A stretch of 64,000 nt of DNA, taken from positions 3,833,179 through 3,897,178 of the forward strand of contig JAYKAV010003044.1 of NCBI GenBank assembly GCA_035582835.1, written 5' to 3'. The notes beneath the pieces were generated by a model, which made no database searches, was not told where the DNA came from, and saw only the letters and a program-made list of their open reading frames with translations. Origin of the DNA: Phoebastria nigripes. Taxonomy: Eukaryota > Chordata > Aves > Procellariiformes > Diomedeidae. Below are positions 11,570 through 23,470 of the stretch, one piece after another. Both the position numbers and the translations under genes were made by a program. Positions within the stretch are counted from its first letter, which is position 1. Every line of letters begins with the position of its first letter.

Positions 11570-12589
11570 TGGCCAGCCTCGCAGCTAGGTTGGCGTGTGT
11601 GCTGGGAGTGGAAAGAAGTGTTAATTCACGCCATTCCTAATAAACAGCCATGCCAGGCGGTGCTGGACAAGGGGTGCCTAGCTGCCTCCTCTGAAGAGGG
11701 GGGTTTCCCCACTTAATGACTTTGTCCTGAAACAACCCCCTCCTACCATGCGACACTGGACCACGCAGCTGTCTTCCAGACACACTTAGGGATGCCCGAG
11801 CGTGGAGCATTGGAGCGGGCCACACGCATGCGCCCTGGGGAATACAGGTCACCCTCTCCCAGGACCGCAGGCCCTTCTCCGAGCTGGCGATCTGCATGCC
11901 ACAGCCTGTGCATACGCTGCATTGCCACTGCAAAACAGCCCCTCCGTTAACAGATGTTCCCCCAGACGCATGCACAAAGCCCACACCTCTTCCACCCAGC
12001 CACCCATACGCAGTGGTGAATGGGTTTTTATGATGTCTCTGCCTCCCCCCTTAAAAAAAGAAAAAAAAAACCCAAGATTTGCACACAGAACTCGGTGTCC
12101 AGATCTAAAAGTACAGGACTGCTGCCCAAAAGCAGACACACAGCAAAGCAAAAGCAACGCAGGGGAGGGAGGCAATGCGTCTCAGCGCTAAGCCACACAG
12201 CTCCCCGCTGTTCCGGCCAAGGAGCCCAAGTGCTCTTTGCCCAGCCCTGTCATCCTCTGCCTTCGCTGCTGCAGGTGACTGCTCACACGAACTGCTGGGC
12301 TCCCACTGGCACCCACACTCCTGGCCCTGACTCCTCGCTCCCTGCGAGCCCAGCTTGCAGGCTCCAAATGAGGCAACTGGGCTTGCACCTACAGCCCAAG
12401 AGGACTTTCCAGACCAAGGCACCGTGCTAGGGATTTCACGCCTTCAGCGGCCACTGCCTCCCTTCTCTGTGGTTCCCAGGAGAACTATGTTGCCCACTGG
12501 CTCGCTGCGCTGCCAGGACAGCTGCCCGCTGCAGGACTTGCATTCAGGAGCAACGCTGAGGACAGCACCCGGGCTGGAGAGAGGCGAGC

Positions 12590-12850
12590 CAGGGTGATGC
12601 TGGGACAAAGGCCCCTCGAGTCTGTCCCCCCGCGTTCTCCCGGTACTCCGAGGGTGCCCGGGGCAGGGTGCGCGCAGCACTACAGCCCCAACCCTGCTGC
12701 CGCGCAGACTGGAGGTGTGCCTCGAGCTGCAGCCCAGGCTGCCCGCCTGCAGCCCTCGGCTCCTCCGGCAGGCTCACACTGCCACCTGCCGCTCTCGCCA
12801 ACCCGTGCGGCAAGAAACTCCGGCTGAGAGCCGAGCCGCAAGCCCACAGC
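12590..12850. promoter_or_regulatory. Small CpG-rich cluster inside the intron
   Basis: CpG density rises sharply here (for example GGTGCGCGCAGC near 12668-12679, CCGCGCAG, CGAGCCGC) compared with its flanks. It could be an intronic enhancer or a minor promoter. No coding exon is recognisable on either strand. Confidence 0.35.
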
Positions 12851-15800
12851 ATCTCCACTGACAGGGCATGGAGAGGATGACATTAGAGCAACACGACGGT
12901 GATGAGGAAGGGAAGCCTCTCCCTTGCTAGGGGACAAACAGACCTTTCAAACACCTCAGGGGCTACAGTCTGCTCTGAACTTACATTGTCCTGTGGCTAC
13001 TGTTTCCCTGAGACAGCATCAACTCCCTCCACCAGAGGAAGAGCCTTGCCTGACTACTGGAGTGGCTGAGAGTAAATTGTCCAAGCCTTCAGCCTCTCTA
13101 TGTGCTGATTGAGTTGGCTGAGCTGTAAGACATCACTTCTGCTAACATACACCAGTTGCTTTGAAAGCTGATGTAAACTTGTTCATCTGCAAGGGGGTGA
13201 GAGGATCAGCTGGTGTTGCAGGGTTCCTCAAGGATATGATAACATGGGGGGGTGCAAATAGGAAAAAACAGGAAAAAACAAACGATGAAACAAACCTACA
13301 GCACATTTCTGGAGCAAACATCCAGCAGGCTAAAATTAGCATGTATTCCTGGCACTCTAGATACCTTCCCACCAAGAAAGCAGCTGTCACCGGAGTGCTT
13401 CCAGACAATGAATGACATCCTTCAGCAACAGGGGTGGGGGTATGCCTCATACTGGGTCTGCCTGAAAGAGCAGCATTGGCTGGAGTTAGGGTACTGCCAG
13501 TAACCTCATACAGGCCTCAGAGTCCTCAAACCACATCAGCAGAGCCCAACGAGTGAAAAAACAGATCATGCCAGTGAGAACCAGGCATGCAGAGAGTATG
13601 AAAGCAGAGGTACCTTACTAAAACACCTCAATTCCTACCCACCCAGCCCAGCACTCAAGGAGCTGAGTAGCAGCGGCGGGGTGATGCTGGAATGGCCAGC
13701 ACGTACCCTGCGCAAATGCGAGACATCCTGACAGCAGAAGCATCCGTTTGCCATGCCAGCTGTACAAAGTGCTGCAGGCAGAGGGAGCACTGGGAGCAAT
13801 ATTCAGGAAAGNGCCTGCCAGCCTTCAGCCAAAGNCGCTTTAGAGAGCAGAAGCTGAATGCCATGCCACAGGGCAGCCTGGCAGCTCTCTGCCACCTCCT
13901 CCCAGCCAGGGCTCCGCAAAGGAGCAGCGGATTGCCCCTGGTTCAGCTGGACACCTCACCCTGCTCCCTATCCTGGGCCAGGAGCCAAGTCATGCCAGCT
14001 AAGTGCTCTCACTGCACCTCTCCCAAGAGGCAGTCCAGCCACAAGAGAGCCCGCACCGGCTAGGAATTACACTTGCGCCCTCGAGTGATGCAGCTCTGTG
14101 CCAGTCAGCACCAGCGCCTGCCACGGCAGAGCGGCTCTGAGACAGGCGCTCGGTCGTGGCTGTGTCCAGCACCCACCACAGACAAGAGCGTCAGCCCCGG
14201 GCCCTGGTCCAAGCCGTCTGGTACAGCAGAGCTTTGTTAACCGCTTCCCATAAAGCGGACAAACCGCAAGAGCCGCGGAGCGGTGCGAGACAGGCCTCCT
14301 GGGAACACACAGAGCCAGACTTACCAGCAGGGCGAGAGGCGGCAGCATCATCCCCTCCCGCAGCAGCAGGTGAGGACACGCACCCCATCGCCCAGCTCCA
14401 CAGCAGTGGTACTCAGACAAACCTGGTGCAGGCCGCTTCCTTGGGGAGAGCAAAGCCCCCTGAGCTACACAGTAAGGTGAAAAGAGCACTCAAGCACATC
14501 ACTAGAAAGGAGAAAGGAAACACAGCCAGCAAAAACGTGTGCTTGCACATGTCCTCAGGGGAGGAGGGCAGCTGCTCCAGTTGGATCGGCAAGGCAGGGA
14601 GAGCCGCAAGACCCTACGGGAAGGAGAGGAAGGGAAGGGACACTCTCTCCTCTGACCAACTATGGTCCTGCTCGGAGATCGCTCGCAGGCACTGCAGAGG
14701 GGCTTGCATGTTGGATGGGGATACAGCAAGGGGGAGTGGGCAGCCCCAGGAACCCAGACCCTTTTTCTCCTGCCCACCTGCTGTCTGGGAGAGACAAAAG
14801 CAGGCAGCATCCAGCTATCACACTGTCAACCACACACAGCTAAAAGTAAAACATTTGTGCCAGTGTTACAAGCACTGAACAGCATCCAGCCGGTGGGGCT
14901 GCTGGCAGCAGCGGCCGGCACCCAGGAGAAGAGCAGAGCAGAACGCTCTCGACTCGGTTTATGCATCCCAGGGCTGAGAGGCACGGGAAGCGTTAGCCGA
15001 CAGGGGATGCTGTCGGCTTGGATAGCTTCTCTCCTTGCTCCTCCTGGACCCAGAGAGGCCCAGGGTCCAGGCCAGGAATAGGCGGCTTTCAATAAAACTT
15101 TTATGTTCCTCTGTTCCCTCTCCAGCGCCTTTGCAGCAAGGGCACGTTTCCAAGCAAACCCTTAACCTACCCCTCCCGATCTGCACAATACAGTCTATAT
15201 ATTATACATAATGAGGGGCACAAAACAGGGAGGAAATACAGCAGCAATAGCTTTAAACAGCTCACCAGCCACAGCTCGTCCAGTCCTGGTGTAACTCCCT
15301 TTTCCTCGGTTCAGTGGGGTTTGACACAGCCAGCCGCAATGCCCAGACCAAGGCTAGCTGAGCTGCCACAGCTCCGTCCCGCCCCACATCACACCAAAAA
15401 GCCAGCTGCTTATCCAACTAGATATGTGGGTCAGCAGTGAACCTAAAGGTCTCAAGATGAGCACAGTGTGGGCAGAGGAGCAGCCCCAAAGTCAAAGCTG
15501 GTGCAGAGAAACGTTACGATACCTCTACACCCAGGCCTGTCCATACAAGCAGGGGACAGCTGCCTGTCCACAGCAAACACGGACCTGGGACCTTTTGCCA
15601 CGGCAGGGCGGCTGCCCGAGCATGCTGGAGAGGGGCAGCAGCACAGGGAGGCATTCTGCATGCCCTGTCCTCCAGCCCAAGCCAGCCGTGCCGCCGGCAG
15701 ATGTGTGCAAAGGTTTGTGCATGCAGGGGGAGGACGTGAGATGAACTGCCAGCCCCAACCACATGCCAAACGCCTTCCTTACATACGCTCTGTATCCACA

Positions 15801-16789
15801 GCCACCAAACAAAGGAGCTGGCCACGAGGCTCCCAGGATGCCGGGATTCCCAGCACCAGGGATCAGAGGGAAGTGGGCACCCAGCCAGCCTGCAGCCATG
15901 TACACCCTCGCCCACTCAGGGCTGCTCTCATCAGTCAGGGCATGCACATGGTTTATTTTAATGACTGGGATTCACTGTTTAAAACAACTGTCCGTGCAGA
16001 TGACAGCTGAGGAAAAGATGAGCCACTGCTGGCATGATGCAAGGCAGGCAAGGTGAGGGGACCAGAGGAGCAGGGACAGGAACACCTTAGGGGCTTCAAC
16101 CCATGCCCACACTTCACTTGCTTTTGCTAGAAAGATGCCCAGAAGAATTGTCTGTGGTGTGTTTGCCCCACACATGGAGCTTCACAGCTCAGCCAGGTCA
16201 GGGGACACACATAGCCTCTGCCCTTGACCTTGCTCTGCCCTTGTTCATTAATTACATCAGGTGCAGCACATGCCACAAAACCCCCAGGCCAGGTCAACAG
16301 GCAAAGCTGTCCATTTTCCCTCCAGTATGAGCTGGGACAGTGCTCTCCCCCACCCTCCCCAGGAAGCTGGTGAAGGTGAGAGGCTGAGGATGGAGTTGGA
16401 TACAAGACAAGCACTAGGTGAGAGGTGTCCTTAGATCACAGTTTCATGCCCGCAGCGCTCCAGAGGCTTGGTTCCACAGCAGCTGCCGCTTGCTTTGTGC
16501 AAGGACAGTAGCAATCCAATTGAGCCCAGGCAACAACGTCAGGCTGGGCAATGTGGAGGCNGAGGGGAAAGCAGTTCTTCAAACTGTGATCTAAAAGCAA
16601 TAGCTCCCTTTGAGGTGAGTGCATGCTCCGCAGCCAAGAGGCTGTGGGGATGGGTGTGCCTGTACCCACCTCCAGGTTTCTATTGCTCCAGCACATTCTG
16701 GGTGGATGGAAGAATGACACGGACTAGCCAGCGAGTCTGATGGTGGATGGAAAAAATGGTATTTTTTTGCATGACACACCACCACTTAC

Positions 16790-16810
16790 CAGCAAGAAGC
16801 TTCCTATGTT
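16790..16810 (-). CDS. AGRN: AGRN 21-nt alternative microexon encoding EHRKLLA
   Basis: This exon is exactly 21 nt, with acceptor TTTCTAAAG and donor TG|GTAAGT. The last base of exon 2 (G) completes the first codon, giving Glu-His-Arg-Lys-Leu-Leu-Ala plus one base for the next codon. Inclusion or skipping therefore keeps the frame: CVE-EHRKLLA-DKPN with it, CVE-DKPN without it. Chick agrin is known to have a 7-residue splice insert at this place, behind the NtA C-terminal helix. The exon is too short to be found by length, but the peptide, both splice sites and the phase all agree. It lies 39.4 kb downstream of exon 2. Its basic insert (H, R, K) would extend the laminin-binding helix; an effect on affinity is inference. 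No in-frame stop arises. Confidence 0.93.
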
Positions 16811-16864
16811 CTTTAGAAAGCAGGGAAGGGGGAGAAGAAAAAGGAGAGAACAAAACAGTTAGAA
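16811..16864 (-). promoter_or_regulatory. AGRN: Splice-acceptor control region of the agrin microexon
   Basis: Read in transcript direction, this stretch contains a good branch-point match (TTCTAAC, 16858-16864), a long pyrimidine tract (CTCTCCTTTTTCTTCTCC and onward) with PTB-type UCUU/CUCUCC elements, and a UGC about 10 nt before the 3' splice site (CCTGCTTTCTAAAG). A UGC close upstream of the 3' splice site is the feature used by SRRM4/nSR100 to activate neuronal microexons. PTB sites are typical of repression outside neurons. The motifs are visible; the regulatory reading is inference. Confidence 0.5.
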
Positions 16865-17056
16865 ACAAGAAAACAAGACAGCTAACCCAAAGCTTTCCTA
16901 CCCTCCCCCAAGCCCCCTCCTCCAATGCTCCACTATCAACACCACCTGGGGCAGCTTCCATCCACCTCTTCCAGCCCTTTCCAGGCAGCATCGGGCACTA
17001 GCTCCCAGATCACCCCAGAAGATCGTGGCCGCGTTGCTGGCCTTCTAAGCCCATTG

Positions 17057-17101
17057 ATTTAAATATGTTTTATTTAAATATCTTTTATTTAAATATGTTT
17101 T
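17057..17101. repeat. Three tandem copies of a 15-bp AT-rich unit
   Basis: ATTTAAATATGTTTT, ATTTAAATATCTTTT and ATTTAAATATGTTTT occur directly in tandem, with one G/C difference in the middle copy. The array lies about 250 bp upstream of the agrin microexon in transcript direction. Confidence 0.9.
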
Positions 17102-17729
17102 CATGGCACAATGGGGTCCCAAATCTGCAGATAGCCAGAAAACAGCAGGATCCTGGTGTTACTGATGATATTGCACACTGCAACAGCCTAAATCATGCAC
17201 AGCAAAACAAGGGAGAAACGGAGAGCCCCAGAACCAGAACACTAAATATGTGCAAACGACAACAACAAAAACCCCATCAGGGACATCTCAGCACTGACCA
17301 CTGACTATCAGCCACACAACACAAGCATGCTGGATTAGATACCACAGTTGATTTGATTCACAGAGAAGCCTGCACTCTTTCCTTACAAGGACGGCTAAAG
17401 GAGGTCCTGGAGGATGTAACAAGTGCAGCCAANGACTCAGAAGCCAACATGCATTAACTGTTAAACTTCGTGGGTTGCCTTGCCAATAGATGATTTTCAG
17501 AAACCAAACTCACAATTTGGAAATGTTCAGGAGCTAAGCCTGGAGCTATCTGCAGCCACGCCAGCTTCCCAGTACAGGCTACCAAGGATCGGATGTTTCC
17601 CATTCAACTCAAGGGGGGACATCCTCTACCATCGCAGCTTGATACCTCCTATCCAAATGTATCACCTGGGCTGGAACTACTTTTGAAGTCTAGGAAACCA
17701 GAGCACAAGATGAAACAAGGTTCCCAACA

Positions 17730-17870
17730 CACACCATGAAAGAGAAGGTTAACAGTTAAACAGCTGAGCATTTTAATAGTTGTTATTGAGCACAGCTAAT
17801 TTATCTGCAAGTACTCTATGGCAGTATAGAAGTCCTGTAACTATTACAGCATTCATTCTGGATGCCTATG
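17730..17870. promoter_or_regulatory. Candidate conserved non-coding element
   Basis: An AT-rich block with GTTAACAG, CAGCTG (17761-17766), TTTTAATAG and GCTAATTTATC. It stands out from the surrounding composition and resembles an enhancer with bHLH and homeodomain sites. Confidence 0.3.
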
Positions 17871-18439
17871 GAAATAGGAGTTGTCTCCACAGCCAGGTCT
17901 GTGTCCCACCAGGACACGGGTATCTCCTAGTGTGAAATGCAGCTCTTCACCCCTCTTTTCTATTCCACCCAGACTGCTCTGCCTCCTCACAGGACCACAC
18001 ACTAGCTACTAGATAGTTAAAAGCAGGGTGGAGCTTGGAGTACATGGTGCTTCTTGTGTGCTTTTCTCAGGCTGGACTCTCAAAGGCTGCTGAAAGAGGA
18101 CAGACACGAAGCCCCAGGGGAAGCATGGCCAGACGGGTGGGATGCAGGGGATGGAGGTGGGCGACTTCCCAGGGAAAGGGAGCGTGCTGGGCCACATAGC
18201 AGAGGAAACGGAGGAGGAGGAAGGCAAGGATGCAGCTGGAACAGAGAGCCTCACCCACTGCCCCGGCACCCGGGCTGAGGGGTGCTGAGGCCTCCCCTGT
18301 GCTCTGCATGCCACGTTAGCAGCAGTTCCCACAATGGGCTGTGGGACATGGGTAATGTGACACTGTGAAGAGTCCTGACAGCTCACTGAGACTATTAGGG
18401 GAAAAACAAAGTGAACATTGAGGGCTGGAGACGGCCCCA

Positions 18440-18760
18440 CGTCAAGGAAGTGACGTGCAGCCTTCTCCATTGGCAATTGAGAGCCCTCTCGGCTATAAGC
18501 TGTTGGGAGATGCAGGGAAGAAAGAAAGAGGGGAAAAACAGCTTAAAAATATCCCAGAGCAGCACAGTTATTTTGGGATTTTAATTTATAAAAAGAGGAA
18601 GAAAAACAGAAATGAAAGCCAAGACCCCACGGCCAGCTCTGGTGCAGATGAAATATTAGCGTCTGGCTGCAGGACTGCGGCACTCCCTCCCGTCCTTTGC
18701 TCTGATGCCTCTGAATTAAAATTATGTGGATTGCGCTATCTCCATCACATCCTTTTGTCA
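18440..18760. promoter_or_regulatory. Candidate conserved non-coding element
   Basis: It contains CCATTGGCAATTG, a run of AT-rich sequence with GGGATTTTAATTTATAA, and GAATTAAAATTATG farther on. The texture is enhancer-like. An open frame of 257 codons crosses it but has no recognisable domain. Confidence 0.25.
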
Positions 18761-19552
18761 CCTGGCAGAAGAGATGGCTCTTCTGGGCCCCTGGACAGCA
18801 CGGTCTGGGACTGCCAGAGGGAACGGGGCCCACCTCCTCTTACTCTGCTCCTCCTGGGGAGCAGCAGGACAGCCCCTTCTTGCCAAGGCAGCACCTCTGA
18901 AGAGCCCTGTTGTCAAGGCGAAAGGAAGGCACAAGAGCAGCAGCAACATGTTTGGGACAGCAGAATAGACTTGATTTTGCCAGTGTGCAGGGAGGGGTCA
19001 GGGGCTTTTCCTGGGCTGTTCAGATACAGAAGCCCTGGAGACAAGGCATGCTTGGTTGAGGTTTCTACAAAGCTGTCTGCCCACCATGTTTCAGGGGATT
19101 CGACTCGATCGCTATTCCTTGCCAAGGGAAAGGATGTGAACACCAGTGTGGGAGAGAGGCAGTCACTGCGGGGAACAGAGCGCGGGCAGTCATTAGGTGT
19201 TGCATATTTTGGGAGACGTTCCCGTTGAGCAGGGGAAGTCTCAGGTCCCCCACCTTTGCTGTGTGGGTGTAAGGCAGCTCACCCAGCTCAGCCTGGTCAC
19301 CTCAGGCACCCTGGTAGAGAGCCAGCAGCTGCCTGGCAGCAGCCACCGCACAACACTCGGTCACACATCATTTACTGCGCACGCAGCATTTCTCACCCCA
19401 CTGCTTCACAGCAGGCGGGTCCCTCAGCCGCTGGCACAAACAGCACAGCCCTGGCACCCCAGGGACACCACCACCACCCCCAGCAGGGCCACCAGGTCAC
19501 TCCACTGCACCCCTGCGAGGCGGTCCAGACCACATCACCTAACACGGACAGG

Positions 19553-19600
19553 ACAAGTGACACGCCCGAGGCCACTGAGTGAGAAACTGTGGCAGAGGTA
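19553..19600 (+). repeat. MIR-type SINE fragment
   Basis: AAGTGACACGCCCGAGGCCA followed by CTGAGTGAGAAACTGTGGCAG matches the conserved MIR core order: AAGTgACTTGCCCAAGGtCA, then the GTGGCAGAG segment. Divergence is high, as expected for this ancient amniote element. Confidence 0.55.
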
Positions 19601-20107
19601 TATAGCACGCACAGAACAGAGGTCAAGCTGGAAACAGAAGACCTCGTTTCCCATGTACAAAAGCACGGCATTCCCAGAGCAGCACCTTTTCTTTAAGGTA
19701 CCCCTGCGGCCCCTGCAGGTAGGTGCAACTGGGGTGTGGAGACCCTCAGGTCCAGCTGGGGCTCTGTGCTGGGTAATAAAGCATCACTGCCTGCCCCTGG
19801 GATAGCAACTGAAGCTTTCATAGGCAGATACCAAAACCTGATGTTCGCTGGGACTGTAACAGCAGCTGCTTTTCAAAGTCAGGGGAAAACCAGCAGGATC
19901 GAGACAGCAACAAAGAGAAGATGAAGTTGCCTGGCCAAGACCCCCACAGAGCTGCCAACTTCAGTGCTGCAGCCCTCAGGAAATGGGAATTGCAGCTTTG
20001 TAATATCAGGACAAGAGACATGAGTGCTGCTCCAGGCCCAAATCCCACCCGGCTGCCTGGGCTGCAGAACAACAGGGAGGAGCACGTGGGATGAGTGCTG
20101 CTAGCTC

Positions 20108-20155
20108 TAGTTTACGGGTGGGGAACAGAATCCCAGAAGGGTTAAGGGACTTGAG
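20108..20155 (+). repeat. MIR-type SINE fragment
   Basis: GTTTACGGGTGGGGAACAGA, then CCCAGAAGGGTTAAGGGACTTGAG, follows the MIR order TTTACAGATGGGGAAACTGAG, GGTTAAGTGACTTG. This is the clearest SINE relic in the window. Confidence 0.6.
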
Positions 20156-20940
20156 ACGCACCCACTCGGGCTGGCGTTGCCACAGCAAGACTGAATGCTT
20201 GACCCCGTGGAGCCAGAAGTCACTTGTGACTCACAGAGGCCTCTGAGCCGAAGGCAGTCCGGACCGCTCTTCTGCTCAGCAACAGCCACCCACCCACGCA
20301 GCACTGCTCCAGCGCCAACGCCACCGGACGGAGTCCCAGACAGCCCAGCATCTTCCCACACATTCTGACCTGCAGAGCTTCCACCCTGCAGCTCCTGTTC
20401 CTTCTTCCTAAGGTTCGGGAGATCACACCAGTCAGGCAGGGTGCAGACGTTCTCCCTCTCATTTTTAGAACAAAAGTGCAATTGAGATGAGTAGCCCCAG
20501 AGCCTGACCTGCCTTTCAACTCCAGCAAACGTCACTGTGCTTTGATTTTCCCTTCATCGTGCTGTGGCTCAATGAAGCAGCTGTTAACATCAAGAAGGGG
20601 AAGATAAGTTTATTTTACTATATATTAAATAAAACAAAAAAGAAAGGAGAGCGGGAGACTCTGTTCCGAGGTCAGGCACTTGACTGCAGAAAGTCTTCCT
20701 GGACAGAAACACACTCAGAGCAGGGGAATACACCCGAGCTTTGCAGAGATGCAATGCAGAGCAGGAAGCTGGTGCTNGTGCCATGCCACTCCATGCCTGG
20801 GGAGTGCAGGCCAGGCATGCAGCCATGGCTGGAACAAAGCAGACCTACCTCTCTGGAGCACCCAGTACATGCTTTTTGACTTACTCCTGCCAGGGGGTGA
20901 GCCACTACGTCATGAAAAGTGGTACTTCTGAGAAATCACA

Positions 20941-20965
20941 TGTGACTTGGACAAGTCATCCAACA
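20941..20965 (-). repeat. Possible MIR core fragment, reverse orientation
   Basis: TGTGACTTGGACAAGTCATC resembles the reverse complement of the MIR core (TGACCTTGGGCAAGTCAC). It is short and alone, so weak. Confidence 0.35.
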
Positions 20966-22009
20966 CAGCTGTTGCAAGGCCAGAACTATCTCCCGCCTAA
21001 CAGCTCAGTTCCTGAGACACTCGACCAACTCATATCCCAGACCATTTCCCTGCTGCTCAGGTCAGAACTCACCAAGGCAAGCTGTCCTCTGGGAAGACCC
21101 TGCTTGGAGATCCCAACCTGAAGAGGAGGCCCTGTAAGTTGGCCTTGCAGAAAGACAACCACTAACTAAACAAGGGCTCAACCCCGGGGCACTACACAGG
21201 GCAGGGGGTTTCATCTGTAAGTCTTCCTTCGAAGTGGGAACCTGCTGTGTGCTAATGAAAGGCACGGGGGGCGGATATTGTCCACCGGCACCCCACCTCT
21301 CTCAGTCAGATGACAGTGCACCCAAAGGAGGAAGCTGAACCACCTGCAGAACCAGAAGAGCTGGGCTCTGAGGGGCCAGGAGGGATCCCTGATGGATCCC
21401 AGGAACCCGACAGCACAGTGTTTTCTTTTCCCTCAGACTAATGTCCCCGATAAGCCTGCCAGTGAGATCCAGGTTGGACTGTCTCATTCCCAAGGAAACA
21501 AGCCAAGGGTTCCCACGCCACCTTCCCGCTGCTCAGTGCACAAAAGCAACACAGACTTCCTGAAATCCCTCTCTCCGTGACCCTCCCTACTGTTTCTCTG
21601 CATCCTGCTCCAAGGCCGTGCTCTGTACTGAGATAACAAGGCACTTGGCTGCCAAAACCAGCAGCCAGAGGGGCCCAGGATCCACGCAAATCTGCATTCA
21701 AACAAAGACCTGATCTGAATGGTCAGAAACTGGAGCTGAAGCCCTGTGGCTCGGGCTTACCTAATCCATGCAAGGCCAGCGTGGGATCTCTGGAAGAGCT
21801 CGGGGACTGGGAACCAAGGTCCCACCGAAAGCCAGGGGCACGCAGGCACCCACCTCCCAGCCGCAGTGGGCAGGCAGTGCCGGGAGCCAGCAGTCGGGCA
21901 GGCTGACAGCTCAGCCCCGCAGGAACGGGCAGTTCTGCTGCACCTTCCGTGTCCAGTGACCGAGACGAGGGGCTGGAGAAAGCCAGAATAGCCAGAAAGT
22001 TTCCATCAA

Positions 22010-22300
22010 TTTAACATGAAATCCCTACACAAAGAAATGAAAGCAATTGCACACTAAAGAAGAAAATTTCTTCATTTTCTTTGCAGTTGGCACTTAATTC
22101 AGAAATTTTCTTAAGTCTGGGGCATCCAGCCGTCCCTGCTCTTGTAAATTACACACTAATTAAACACATTACACTCGCTCTCAAAAACCTATCAATCAAT
22201 TGGCATGCAATCAGCATCCAATAATTGCTGCTGCTGAAATTCAACCTCCCTGGAGAGGTGCAATTTTCTGTGTTAATTGTTTAGGTTTGGCAAGCAAGAT
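22010..22300. promoter_or_regulatory. Strong candidate conserved enhancer, homeodomain/PBX-type sites
   Basis: This is the clearest enhancer-like block in the window. It contains CTAATTAAAC (TAATTA at 22157-22162), CTATCAATCAATTGG (22189-22203, a PBX/HOX/CUX-type cluster), ATAATTG (22221-22227), TTAATTG (22273-22279), and two AGAAA(A)TTTTCTT-like inverted motifs near 22059-22112. AT content is far above the intron average over about 290 bp. Such density of TAAT cores is typical of developmental conserved non-coding elements. Function is inferred. Confidence 0.45.
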
Positions 22301-22689
22301 GGGAGCTAACGAGCAGCCCAACTGCCACCTTGGGAGAAGGGTGCTGCTGAAGGGAGAAGAGGAGGCAGGGATTTTCCCACCTTCCTCCATTCCCAAGCTC
22401 TGAAGAACAGTCCCCCAAACACAGCCAGAATTGAAACCAGATGTGTAGGAAGTGTCTCATTAGCAGTAATTGCTTTGCAAGGATTTGAGGTTTCCCCTCT
22501 GTGCCACCACCAAACACACTTTTAAGAAGCTGCAGTGGGTTGGGTACCGGGATGCACTGGTGGGGGGGAGGAAAAAACCCACAGGGCAGAGTCTCTACTA
22601 CACTAACATTTTTATTGAAGCCAGGGAAAGTTTACTCAGACCGGGCTGTCTGCAGGCATCAGCCTGCCGAGTGGCAGAGGATCACCACT

Positions 22690-22960
22690 CCAGCAGATTA
22701 AGCTGAAAAAACTCAGCATCTCAAACCTTCTTTCTTGAGTGCAGCTCATCACGGCCAAATGATTCGTGAAATAGCCTCATGATTAGCTCCCTTCACCCCT
22801 CCCTGATTTCATAAGGGGGAAAACAGGCACGAGACACTCCAGGAACTCGTCTCCTTCCCTGCAACTCAAGGCTGATTAGAGGGTCTGGCAGGGACTCTAG
22901 GCTTCCCTTACCCAACCATCCCTGCCTGTAATTTTACCTGTGGAGTGATTTTCCTTGGAT
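22690..22960. promoter_or_regulatory. Candidate conserved non-coding element
   Basis: It includes CCAAATGATTCGTGAAATAG, CATGATTAGC, CCCTGATTTCATAAGG and, farther on, GGCTGATTAGAGGG: repeated GATTA-type homeodomain cores (OTX/PITX-like) within 150 bp. It lies about 400 bp from the stronger 22.0 kb block and may be part of one larger element. Confidence 0.3.
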
Positions 22961-23458
22961 TACAGGGTTGAACCCAGAACAAATCAAAGCCAAAGACACA
23001 AATAAGAACAGGTCAATCAGGTCCTTGCACAGAACTGCAGAGCTGTTTCTGTTCCCTGGAATAGGGAGACCCAAAACAAGGCAGGATAGCCACGAGCCAC
23101 CTTAGGGACTGGATGAGACCCGAGATCACCTCTGCTCAGCCCTTGGCCCCTCTGAGTCCCTGTGGCATCAAGAGCCATTATTTTCTCCATGCTGCACAAG
23201 CTTCCCCCATCAGGTGACAACTTACTGTCTATTCATTTTACTAAATCATCCCTTTGCTCTTGTGTTGAATTTCGACTTCTTCAAATAAAAGCGCAGGCAG
23301 AATCTCTGATTTATAGCAGACTATCTTCATAATTCTGCCTTCCTGCACCCCACACAGCACTAGCTTTGATCACACCGCAGAAGGAAGGGGACAGTGGTTA
23401 AGCAGCCAGCACACCCCGCTGGGCCACGCTGCTGTCCTCCACAGCCAGTCTCATCCCC

Positions 23459-23470
23459 TACCAGGGGGCT
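23459..23470 (+). promoter_or_regulatory. CTCF-like core, copy 1
   Basis: TACCAGGGGGCT matches the CTCF core (CCACCAGGGGGC) at all central positions. The same 12-mer occurs at 38604-38615 in the same orientation. Flanking positions fit only partly. Confidence 0.3.

Larger units (their letters stand above)
6621..16789 (-). other. AGRN: AGRN intron: microexon to SN-exon region
   Basis: This is intron between the microexon and the SN exon and its promoter. Most of it is C/G-rich single-copy sequence with chance open frames and no domains. Separate entries cover the AT-rich regulatory candidates near 10.5 and 11.3 kb, a G-rich tract at 11.53 kb and a CpG cluster at 12.6 kb. A short A-rich stretch lies at 12053-12070. 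I see no exon or RNA gene. Confidence 0.6.

Noticed and set aside
14156..14878. 240-codon open frame, plus strand
   Set aside because: Low-complexity Ala/Ser/Gln/Arg composition typical of chance frames in GC-rich DNA; nothing supports a gene.
16768..16773. TGCATG (RBFOX-type) downstream of the microexon donor
   Set aside because: The hexamer is on the plus strand; the transcript carries CAUGCA instead, so it is not an RBFOX site.
18455..19228. 257-codon open frame, plus strand
   Set aside because: No recognisable domain or coding texture, and it runs through an AT-rich regulatory-like block into unrelated sequence.
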